Source: Ruminococcaceae bacterium UBA7067
Lineage (GTDB): Bacteria > Bacillota > Clostridia > Oscillospirales > Acutalibacteraceae
Assembly: GCA_002493755.1 (NCBI GenBank)
Contig: DKZT01000025.1
Span: 22,740 to 35,369, forward strand
Direction of reading: 5' to 3'
Length of the DNA stretch: 12,630 bases
Within the stretch, counting starts at the first letter, position 1. Every line of letters begins with the position of its first letter. Made by a program: the position numbers and the translations under genes. Below are positions 1 to 6,120 of this stretch, piece after piece. Under the pieces are notes generated by a model. That model was not told where the DNA came from. It saw nothing but the letters and a program-made list of their open reading frames with translations, and did not search any database.

Positions 1-4
1 AGTG

Positions 5-1696
5 ATGAAAAAGGCGACTGCAATTCTATTTGTTATATTCTTAATTATATCCTCATTAGCCGTTACACCTGCGAATGCCGCTGAATATTCGTCATACGAT
101 TTCAGAACAACAGCGAACGGTATAATCAATTGGAAAAAATCCGTTGAAGGCTGTGATGCTTGTCTTTTTGTGGAAAGCTTTACTCGCTCAATATCCGAAA
201 ACGCAGGAGGAGAATGGTATGCCTGCTATATGGGCAGACTGGGATTTGAGGATTATCCGCAGAATTACCTGAATGCCATAAACACATATGTTACAAAAAA
301 GTACAGCGAAGCAGGAACGCTGTCCGAAACCTATGCAACGGATTATCATAAAATCACTCTTTCCGTAATATCGGCAGGAGGTAACCCCTATAATGTAGGC
401 GGCGTAAACCTGATTGCGGACGGCGTATACAACAGGGAGAACACCGCTTCTCTGGGCAGACAGGGTATGAACGGCTGGGTATGGGGGTTAATCGCGCTCG
501 ACAGCCTGAATACACAAATCCCCGACGGAAGCTGTTACACAAGAGATGAAATAATAACCGAAATACTTAAATATCAGTTAAGGGACGGCGGCTTCTCGAT
601 TGTCCCGATGGGGTCAAGGTCAGATGTAGACACTACCGCGATGGCGCTGTATGCACTTGCACCGTACAGATATGACAGCGTAACATATACTTATGTGCCG
701 AGGTATAACAAAAACGGTAAAGCTGTGACTAAAACAGTAGGTCAAATAATTGATGAAGCGCTTTCATTTCTCTCGGACGCTCAGAGAAATGACGGCGGCT
801 ATGAGTCATACGGTGTATTAAACAGCGAAAGCATAAGCCAGGTTATTATTGCTCTCTGCTCACTCGGGATTGACCCGCAGAATGACCCGATGTTCGTCAA
901 GGATAAAAGCCTGCTTGATTCATTTATGAGCTTCAGACAGAGCAGCGGCGGCTTTGCTCATAAATCAGGCGAAAGCGCGGACGCAATGGCGAGTGAACAG
1001 GCGCTCGGAGCAGTAGCGGCACTCGACAGATTTTACAGTGGTCAGACAAGACTCTTTGATTTTACGGACGGCGTGACTATGACCGTGTTCTCAGCAGAAC
1101 ACACTACCGAACAGCCGACGATTTACGTTCCGCCGAAGGGAAACAGCACGTCTGAAAACGCAAATAACAACGCCACAGGCATATCCGGCGATAACGCTGC
1201 GGCAGCAAACTCCTCGTCAGCTCCGAATAACAGTATATCAACTAATTCTTCAACTCCCGGAGGTGTGCAGGGCGGCTCTGTAACGGCTGCTGAGAAGTCA
1301 ACCGAGAAAGCTACCGAAATGACAACAGCTAAACCTTCTGAAACAAATAATAACTTTCAGCAAAAAAGCAACGATAGCGTTCTGAATGAAAATCTGAATT
1401 TGGAAAGTGATAACGCTTCTGCCGAGCTTGTAAAGCAGAACGATAACGGTAGTTCAATGAATCCGCTTTTATTCATTGTGCCTGCTGCCGTTATAATCTT
1501 AGCTCTTGGCGCAGTTGGGTATTACTATTTTATAAGGAAAAAGAAATCAGCGCAAAAAGCTGAGGTCGGCGATACCTCTGAAGACAAAACGAATAATATA
1601 TCCGAAAGCAATCCTAACGGTAATCCTGACAGCAATAAAATTGATAAAACTTATGAAGATAAGCCTATTGATAACGGCATATCACTGGAGGATTAA
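5..1696 (+). CDS. Secreted, membrane-anchored alpha/alpha-barrel protein (prenyltransferase/squalene-oxidase repeat; transcobalamin alpha-domain-like)
   Basis: Predicted surface protein of 563 aa. Residues 1-26 are a signal peptide (cleavage likely after ANA). Residues about 30-345 contain repeats of the terpenoid-cyclase/prenyltransferase toroid type: a Q-x-x-DGGF turn near 191-197 with VDTTAMALYAL at 208-218, DGGYES at 263-268 with SQVIIALCSLGIDP at 278-291, and SGGF at 314-317 with an Ala-rich helix at 326-340. A Ser/Thr/Asn-rich linker (about 365-480) leads to one membrane helix (about 486-510), an RKKK stop-transfer and a ~50-residue hydrophilic tail. A cyclase is unlikely because the DxDD acid motif reads DVDT and the protein is exported. 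The same fold and VDTxAM-type helices occur in the alpha domain of animal intrinsic factor. With a DUF4430 lipoprotein and ECF genes downstream, I infer corrinoid capture. The ATG at 5 is preferred; a GTG at 2 is in frame, and upstream sequence is missing. Confidence 0.85.
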   Translation: MKKATAILFVIFLIISSLAVTPANAAEYSSYDFRTTANGIINWKKSVEGCDACLFVESFTRSISENAGGEWYACYMGRLGFEDYPQNYLNAINTYVTKKYSEAGTLSETYATDYHKITLSVISAGGNPYNVGGVNLIADGVYNRENTASLGRQGMNGWVWGLIALDSLNTQIPDGSCYTRDEIITEILKYQLRDGGFSIVPMGSRSDVDTTAMALYALAPYRYDSVTYTYVPRYNKNGKAVTKTVGQIIDEALSFLSDAQRNDGGYESYGVLNSESISQVIIALCSLGIDPQNDPMFVKDKSLLDSFMSFRQSSGGFAHKSGESADAMASEQALGAVAALDRFYSGQTRLFDFTDGVTMTVFSAEHTTEQPTIYVPPKGNSTSENANNNATGISGDNAAAANSSSAPNNSISTNSSTPGGVQGGSVTAAEKSTEKATEMTTAKPSETNNNFQQKSNDSVLNENLNLESDNASAELVKQNDNGSSMNPLLFIVPAAVIILALGAVGYYYFIRKKKSAQKAEVGDTSEDKTNNISESNPNGNPDSNKIDKTYEDKPIDNGISLED

Positions 1697-1697
1697 T

Positions 1698-2231
1698 GTG
1701 AAAAAGAAAATTTATTCTCTGTTGCTCCTGCTTTGTCTGACTATTATGTTTTCCTCCTGTTCAATACAGACAACGGAGGAATACTATTCGTCTACTCCTG
1801 AGAGCGATACGGGCAGCTACGCAACAATATCAATAGACTGCAAAACAATACTTGATAACTATGAAGAGCTTGACGTGAGCCTGAAAAGTGAAAAATACGT
1901 CCCGAGTGACGGAATTATACTTAAGAAAACAAAGTATGCCATTGATGAGAATGACACTGCTTTTTCACTTTTGCAAAAAGCAGTAAAAGACAAGCGTATA
2001 CATATGGAATACCAAGGTGCACAGCAAAATTCTCTCGGCTCAGTTTATGTTCAGGGAATAAACCACATATATGAGTTTTCGTGCGGTGACTTAAGCGGAT
2101 GGTTTTTCAGCGTGAACGGCGATTTTGGAAATACCTCCGCCGCAAATTATAAGCTGAAAAACGGCGATAAGGTTGAGTGGCGGTATACCTGCGATTTAGG
2201 TGCTGACCTTGGTGCGTCAAACGTGTATTAA
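1698..2231 (+). CDS. DUF4430 lipoprotein (transcobalamin C-terminal/beta-domain-like)
   Basis: Lipoprotein of 177 aa. The start is the GTG at 1698, set by a GGAGG at 1687-1691 with a 6-base spacer; one base separates it from the previous stop. An upstream in-frame start at 1641 would bury the signal peptide. Residues 1-20 form a lysine-led hydrophobic signal ending in a lipobox (FSS-C), with Cys21 as the lipidated residue. Residues about 42-165 match the DUF4430 pattern: DTAFSLLQKAV (86-96), a Tyr/Gly-rich centre with YVQGINHIYEF (117-127), GWFFSVNG (134-141) and a final YKLKNGDKVEWRYT (151-164). DUF4430 is the family that includes the C-terminal domain of intrinsic factor and transcobalamin, where it closes over B12. 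Here it probably sits on the outer face of the membrane and works with the preceding barrel protein and the ECF importer. The ligand is inference. Confidence 0.87.
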   Translation: MKKKIYSLLLLLCLTIMFSSCSIQTTEEYYSSTPESDTGSYATISIDCKTILDNYEELDVSLKSEKYVPSDGIILKKTKYAIDENDTAFSLLQKAVKDKRIHMEYQGAQQNSLGSVYVQGINHIYEFSCGDLSGWFFSVNGDFGNTSAANYKLKNGDKVEWRYTCDLGADLGASNVY

Positions 2232-2245
2232 TTTTGGGAGATATT

Positions 2246-3094
2246 ATGCAAAGATTTTCTGCTTTTCACCCTTTATCATCTTTTATATATCTTGTTTCGG
2301 CTGTATGTGTTACAATGTTCAGCCGTAATATTGTTATTGCCGTAATTTCCCTGCTTTCGGCGGTTTTATTTGCTCTGTCACTTAAGACCCTGAAAAATGT
2401 CCTGTTTTATTTCCTTATTTTTATACTTACAGCTCTGACTAATCCCATATTCAGCCATAACGGCATTACCGTGCTGTTTTTTCTCAACGGCAACCCTATA
2501 ACGCTTGAAGCCTTAGTATACGGCATATATTTCGGCGCTGTTATAACATCGGTGCTTATCTGGTTTATGTGCTACAACACGGTGATAACCCCTGACAAGT
2601 TTCTATGCCTGTTCGGCGCGTTAATCCCAAATGCGGCTCTTATAATTTCTATGGCGCTCAGACTTATTCCTCAATTTATACGAAACGGCTCTGAAATAGT
2701 CGGAATACAGAATTCCATTAATCCGATTAAGGGTGGATTAATTAAAAAAACCAAGAGATATACAGCAGTCTTTTCGGCGCTTATCGGCAGAAGTCTTGAA
2801 GGCGCAGTTGAGCAGTCCGACTCAATGAAGGCAAGAGGCTACGGCAAGCGCAAAAGGGTCAGTTATTCACGTTTTCGTTTCAGAATAAGAGATTTGATTT
2901 TGCTGTGCTTTACTCTTTGCGCAACAATATACATTGTCTTTATCAGTGGTACAATGAGCTATAATTATTATCCTGAGATGGACTTATTGACATTTAATTA
3001 TTCATATGCTTTATGCGCCTTATATTTTCTGACACCGACCTTAATAAACCTGTGGGGTGAGATAAAATGGAAATACTCAATATCGAAAATTTAA
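2246..3094 (+). CDS. ECF transporter transmembrane T component (CbiQ/EcfT family)
   Basis: Membrane protein of 282 aa that couples ATP hydrolysis to movement of the S component in an energy-coupling-factor vitamin importer. The start is the ATG at 2246, with GGGAG at 2236-2240; a TTG at 2234 overlaps the ribosome site and is rejected. Hydrophobic segments lie at about 11-46, 50-66, 88-110, 126-142, 215-236 and 252-268. The conserved cytoplasmic coupling region is present: RLIPQFIRNGSE at 139-150 and the Ala-Arg-Gly signature SMKARGYG at 193-200, followed by a basic stretch. The length is normal for the family. It begins 14 bases after the DUF4430 gene and overlaps the ATPase gene by 28 bases, which implies a single mRNA and probably coupled translation. 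Confidence 0.92.
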   Translation: MQRFSAFHPLSSFIYLVSAVCVTMFSRNIVIAVISLLSAVLFALSLKTLKNVLFYFLIFILTALTNPIFSHNGITVLFFLNGNPITLEALVYGIYFGAVITSVLIWFMCYNTVITPDKFLCLFGALIPNAALIISMALRLIPQFIRNGSEIVGIQNSINPIKGGLIKKTKRYTAVFSALIGRSLEGAVEQSDSMKARGYGKRKRVSYSRFRFRIRDLILLCFTLCATIYIVFISGTMSYNYYPEMDLLTFNYSYALCALYFLTPTLINLWGEIKWKYSISKI

Positions 3095-4695
3095 GCTTTA
3101 AATATCCCACAAGTGAAACACAGGCACTTAAGAATATTAATCTCACCATTAACGAGGGAGAAATCCTCTTGCTTTTCGGCAGCAGCGGAAGCGGCAAGAC
3201 AACCCTGCTGCGGCTCATAAAAAAAGAGCTTTCACCTGTTGGTAAACTCAACGGAAAAATCACTCTGTTCGGCAATCCCCGTGAGAGTGCAAAGCCCGAG
3301 GACATCGGCTTTGTTATACAAAATCCGTATAACCAAATCGTGACAGACAAGGTGTGGCACGAGCTGGCATTCGGACTTGAAAATTTAGGACTTGACAAGA
3401 ACACAATCAGGTTACGGACAGGTGAGATGGCAAGCTTTCTTGGCATTTCGTCTTGGTTTGAGAAGAACACCTCCGAGTTGTCGGGCGGTCAGACTCAGAT
3501 TCTGAATTTAGCTTCTGTTATGGCTATGCAGCCTAAGCTGATTTTACTTGACGAGCCTGTTTCACAGCTTGACCCGATTGCCGCCCGTGAATTTTTAAAT
3601 GCAGTTACACGCTTGAACAGAGAAACAGGCACAACAGTAATTATGACCGAGCATCGACTTGAAGACGCTTTCTCTCTTGCTGACAGGGTAGCTGTGATGG
3701 ATAACGGCACGATAAAGCACTGCGGTAAGCCGTCAGATGTTGCAAAGAAAACAGTTGAAGATAAAGACGAAAATCTGTTCAGCTCATTGCCTGCTGCTTC
3801 ACGTATTTATGCAATGACAGGTAATGCAGGCGAATGTCCCCTTGATATAAGAGAGGGCAGAGCGTACCTGCGCAGAATTTGCCCGAATATCGTTAGAAAT
3901 AATGCAGCTTCAAATTCACAAAACACAGGCAAGAAACGCATAATCAAGCTGAGAAATATACATTTCAGATACAAAAAAGATGAACCCGACGTTCTTAGAC
4001 AGCTTGATCTTGATATTCTCAAAGGTGAAAGCCTGTGCATACTCGGAGCAAACGGAGCAGGAAAAAGTACGCTTCTGAAGCTGCTTTGTTCAGCGAGTAA
4101 ACCGTATATGGGAACGATAAAACGTGAAAAAAGGCTTAAGCTCTCTTTATTGCCGCAAAGGGCGGAGATGCTGTTTTTAAAGGATACGGTAATTGAAGAT
4201 TTAACGGAGTTTGCCCGTGAGCTTGGGTTAAGTGAAGCTGAACGAGCACAGCGCATAGAAGAGCTGTCACAGCTGTTTAATATAAAGCATCTGTTTGACC
4301 GTCATCCTTATGATTTAAGCGGCGGAGAAACGCAGAGAGCGGCGTTGGCAAAGCTTATGTTTAATAAGCCTGATGTCTTGCTGCTTGACGAGCCTACTAA
4401 GGGTATTGACCCTAAAACAAAAACAGAGCTGTCGCAATTAATTAAGAATTTGTGCAGTATGGGAATGTCGGTTGTAACTGTTACTCACGATTTAGAATTT
4501 GCCGCCGACACCGCCGAGCGCTGCGCTCTTTTGTTTAACGGAGAGATAATTGCCTGCTCGCCGCCTCGTGAATTTTTCAGCGGAAACAGCTTTTACACTA
4601 CTGCCGCCAACAGGATTTCAAGAGGGATAATCGAAAACGTAATAAGCTGTGAGGATATAGCCAAGTGTTTCAGCTCACAGGAGGAAATGCAATGA
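3067..4695 (+). CDS. ECF transporter ATPase, two ABC domains fused in one chain
   Basis: Cytoplasmic motor subunit of 542 aa. Domain 1 (about 1-235) has Walker A GSSGSGKTT at 38-46, the Q-loop at 85, LSGGQTQ at 138-144, Walker B LILLDEP at 158-164 and the H-loop His196. Domain 2 (about 292-510) has Walker A GANGAGKST at 327-335, Q364, LSGGETQ at 417-423, Walker B VLLLDEP at 437-443 and His474. Both nucleotide sites look intact. ECF importers normally use two separate ATPases, EcfA and EcfA'; here they are joined by a linker of ~55 residues, an arrangement known for some dedicated (group I) ECF systems. The start is the ATG at 3067 behind GGGGTGAG at 3054-3061, inside the end of the T gene. 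The stop overlaps the S-component start in an ATGA. Confidence 0.93.
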   Translation: MEILNIENLSFKYPTSETQALKNINLTINEGEILLLFGSSGSGKTTLLRLIKKELSPVGKLNGKITLFGNPRESAKPEDIGFVIQNPYNQIVTDKVWHELAFGLENLGLDKNTIRLRTGEMASFLGISSWFEKNTSELSGGQTQILNLASVMAMQPKLILLDEPVSQLDPIAAREFLNAVTRLNRETGTTVIMTEHRLEDAFSLADRVAVMDNGTIKHCGKPSDVAKKTVEDKDENLFSSLPAASRIYAMTGNAGECPLDIREGRAYLRRICPNIVRNNAASNSQNTGKKRIIKLRNIHFRYKKDEPDVLRQLDLDILKGESLCILGANGAGKSTLLKLLCSASKPYMGTIKREKRLKLSLLPQRAEMLFLKDTVIEDLTEFARELGLSEAERAQRIEELSQLFNIKHLFDRHPYDLSGGETQRAALAKLMFNKPDVLLLDEPTKGIDPKTKTELSQLIKNLCSMGMSVVTVTHDLEFAADTAERCALLFNGEIIACSPPREFFSGNSFYTTAANRISRGIIENVISCEDIAKCFSSQEEMQ

Positions 4696-5375
4696 ATAAA
4701 GTAAAAAAAGCCACTGCCGCGCTTCTGCTTTGTGTTGCAGTACCGATAACGGTAATTGTTTCTTTTTCACTTTTTCAAAACAGCAGATATGATATTGCAT
4801 CGTTAATAGTAGCGGTTTTAGCAACAGCGGCTTTTGTAATGCGTTTTGAAAAAAACAAATCAAACGGGAAGCTTGTTTCCGTTATAGCCGTTATGACGGC
4901 TCTTTCAGTGGCAGGCAGGTTTGTATTCTCACCTATTCCTTTTTTTAAACCTGTTACCGCTATTGTTGTTATTACTGCGCTCTATTTCGGCGGTGAGTGT
5001 GGTTTTATTGTGGGCGCTTTTTCTGCGCTGTTGTCAAATTTTTATTTTGGTCAAGGACCTTGGACGCCGTTTCAGATGATGGTATGGGGACTTGTAGGTC
5101 TGTTTTCGGGTCTGCTTGCAATGTTTATCGTAAAGAATAGGATTACTCTTTCAGTCTGGGGAGTGTTATCAGGCGTTTTTTATTCAATGATTATGGATAT
5201 ATGGACAACTCTCTGGGCGGATGGCGGCTTTAACCAGAGCCGATATATTTTTTATGTTTCGTCATCACTGCCTATAATGGTCGTTTATGCAGTCTCAAAT
5301 GTGATTTTTCTTATATTACTCACAAAGCCGATAGGCAAAAAGCTTAACCGTATTAAAGTTAAGTATGGCTTATAA
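4692..5375 (+). CDS. ECF transporter substrate-binding S component, probably for a corrinoid
   Basis: Integral membrane protein of 227 aa, the usual size for an ECF S component. The start is the ATG at 4692: AGGAGG at 4679-4684 with a 7-base spacer, overlapping the ATPase stop as ATGA. Hydrophobic helices lie at about 8-28, 34-50, 61-80, 88-118, 128-147, 152-172 and 190-211. Recognisable S-family features are the GRFVFSPIPFFKP loop (75-87), the small-residue-rich helix ALYFGGECGFIVGAFSALLSN (96-116) and FGQGPWTPFQM (119-129). These resemble S components predicted for cobalamin or its precursors, but sequence alone does not prove the ligand. The neighbours (intrinsic-factor-like alpha and beta proteins) point the same way. 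It is the last gene of the operon. Confidence 0.85.
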   Translation: MNKVKKATAALLLCVAVPITVIVSFSLFQNSRYDIASLIVAVLATAAFVMRFEKNKSNGKLVSVIAVMTALSVAGRFVFSPIPFFKPVTAIVVITALYFGGECGFIVGAFSALLSNFYFGQGPWTPFQMMVWGLVGLFSGLLAMFIVKNRITLSVWGVLSGVFYSMIMDIWTTLWADGGFNQSRYIFYVSSSLPIMVVYAVSNVIFLILLTKPIGKKLNRIKVKYGL

Positions 5376-5528
5376 GAAATCAGCCGTCAGCTTTCACATA
5401 ATCTACCCTGAGAATTGTGCAAATGTATAATACCTATGTAGAAAACTAACAATTTATTTTTCGTTTATTTTTAATTTGGTTATTTTCTGCTTTACTCTTT
5501 GTATTTTGCTATGGTTTTTGACTTATTT

Positions 5529-5575
5529 TTACAATATTTTGATGTTACTGACCTGATGTAACACAAATGTTGTAA
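5529..5575. repeat. Long imperfect palindrome (possible operator or stem-loop)
   Basis: The inner arms TGTTAC (5543-5548) and GTAACA (5558-5563) are perfect complements around a 9-base loop. After an internal mismatch, TTT (5538-5540) faces AAA (5565-5567). After a one-base bulge, eight more pairs run outward (5529-5536 with 5568-5575, including one T-G wobble), ending in TTACAA / TTGTAA. No T run follows directly, so it is a poor intrinsic terminator. It could be a protein binding site, perhaps for the XRE regulator encoded downstream; that link is inference. Confidence 0.5.
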
Positions 5576-5612
5576 TAATATCATCTTTGTTGTTTTTTTT
5601 CGGAAAATTCAC

Positions 5613-5641
5613 TTGTTTTTTTTCTTTAATGATATTATAAT
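5613..5641 (+). promoter_or_regulatory. Sigma-A-type promoter for the XRE regulator gene
   Basis: The -35 TTGTTT (5613-5618), a 17-base spacer and a perfect -10 TATAAT (5636-5641). Predicted transcript start near 5648, giving a leader of about 95 bases before the ATG at 5742. Confidence 0.6.
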
Positions 5642-5674
5642 GTTCTATAAAGCGTAAATCGGCAGAAAAAATCA

Positions 5675-5700
5675 AACGGTAATTGCCCGTTGCTTTTTTT
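5675..5700 (+). terminator. Weak hairpin with T run in the leader
   Basis: AACGG (5675-5679) pairs with CCGTT (5687-5691) across a 7-base loop, followed by GC and seven T (5694-5700). With only 5 bp it is a weak terminator. It lies downstream of the predicted promoter, so it could stop read-through from the ECF operon or attenuate the regulator gene. Confidence 0.3.
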
Positions 5701-5741
5701 GTTCTGTTTTTGCGTATAGAAAAATGCGGAGTGATAGTGTA

Positions 5742-5990
5742 ATGAGGTTGCGTAAGCAGGAACTTGGCACGAGAAATCTGATAGGAGCAAGAGTAGAGAC
5801 AGCAAGAAAAAAGAAAGGAATGAAGCAAAAAGAGCTTTTGGCACAGCTTCAGGTAAACGGAGTAGATATGAACGCTTCAGGACTTTCTAAGCTTGAGGGA
5901 CAGATAAGGTTTGTTACCGATGTTGAGCTTGTTGCACTCGCAGATATACTTGAGGTTTCTGTTGATTATCTCTTGGGTAGAGCTGATTAA
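5742..5990 (+). CDS. Small XRE-family helix-turn-helix regulator
   Basis: DNA-binding protein of 82 aa made almost entirely of one HTH_XRE (Cro/cI-type) domain, residues about 13-78. It opens with LIGARVETARKKKGMKQKEL, has the recognition-helix region near NASGLSKLEGQ (44-54) and closes with VALADILEVSVDYLLGR (64-80), a very typical XRE ending. The ATG at 5742 is preferred because GGAG at 5728-5731 lies 10 bases upstream; an in-frame ATG at 5724 would add six residues and lacks a good site. There is no ligand or protease domain, so it probably acts as a simple dimeric repressor. It has its own promoter and terminator, a monocistronic unit. Targets are unknown; the nearby palindrome at 5529-5575 and the repeated 10-mer at 6057/6096 are candidates. 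Confidence 0.85.
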   Translation: MRLRKQELGTRNLIGARVETARKKKGMKQKELLAQLQVNGVDMNASGLSKLEGQIRFVTDVELVALADILEVSVDYLLGRAD

Positions 5991-6002
5991 TTATCGCAAT
6001 TT

Positions 6003-6031
6003 AAAAGCAGCGGTTTGCCGCTGCTTTTTTT
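6003..6031 (+). terminator. Strong intrinsic terminator after the XRE gene
   Basis: AGCAGCGG (6006-6013) pairs perfectly with CCGCTGCT (6018-6025) around a TTTG loop. It is flanked by an A run upstream and a T7 run at 6025-6031. It starts 13 bases after the stop codon. Confidence 0.93.
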
Positions 6032-6056
6032 CACGCAGCAGACAACTGACCACAGC

Positions 6057-6085
6057 TTGCCGATATCTGCATTTGGTGATATAAT
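6057..6085 (+). promoter_or_regulatory. Extended -10 promoter for the dockerin protein / radA unit
   Basis: The -35 TTGCCG (6057-6062), a 17-base spacer and -10 TATAAT (6080-6085) preceded by TG-A, forming an extended -10. Predicted start near 6092, about 29 bases ahead of the TTG start codon. Confidence 0.7.
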
Positions 6086-6105
6086 AATAAGAAATTTGCC
6101 GATAT
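6057..6105 (+). repeat. Direct repeat TTGCCGATAT flanking the promoter core
   Basis: The 10-mer TTGCCGATAT occurs at 6057-6066, covering the -35 element, and again at 6096-6105, just after the predicted transcription start. The copies are 39 bases apart, close to four helical turns. This is a plausible operator pair; the binding protein is unknown. Confidence 0.45.
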
Positions 6106-6120
6106 ATAGGAGTGAAAAAA

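Larger units (their letters stand above)
5376..5741. other. 366-base T-rich intergenic region
   Basis: This separates the ECF operon from the XRE regulator gene. I see no convincing gene on either strand. It contains runs of T on the + strand, a long imperfect palindrome (5529-5575), a promoter (5613-5641) and a small hairpin with a T7 run (5675-5700). No tight GC-rich terminator follows the ECF stop. A TATAAT at 5426-5431 has no matching -35. Confidence 0.7.

Noticed and set aside
354..542. Short minus-strand reading frame inside gene 1
   Set aside because: Arg/Cys-rich, without a ribosome site, and antisense to a well-supported gene.
5..1696. Gene 1 as a squalene-hopene cyclase or prenyltransferase enzyme
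   Set aside because: It has a signal peptide and surface topology, and the acid motif reads DVDT rather than DxDD. The repeats indicate the fold only.
3807..4256. 149-codon minus-strand frame inside the ATPase gene
   Set aside because: A shadow of the fused ATPase coding frame; Ser/Leu/Phe-rich with no recognisable domain.
5403..5431. Possible promoter with TATAAT at 5426-5431
   Set aside because: At 17-base spacing the -35 position reads CTACCC, and there is no TG extension with the right spacing.
5529..5844. Minus-strand frames across the intergenic region and the XRE gene start
   Set aside because: Low-complexity Leu/Phe/Ser/Lys composition from the T runs, overlapping a clear HTH gene, with no convincing ribosome site.
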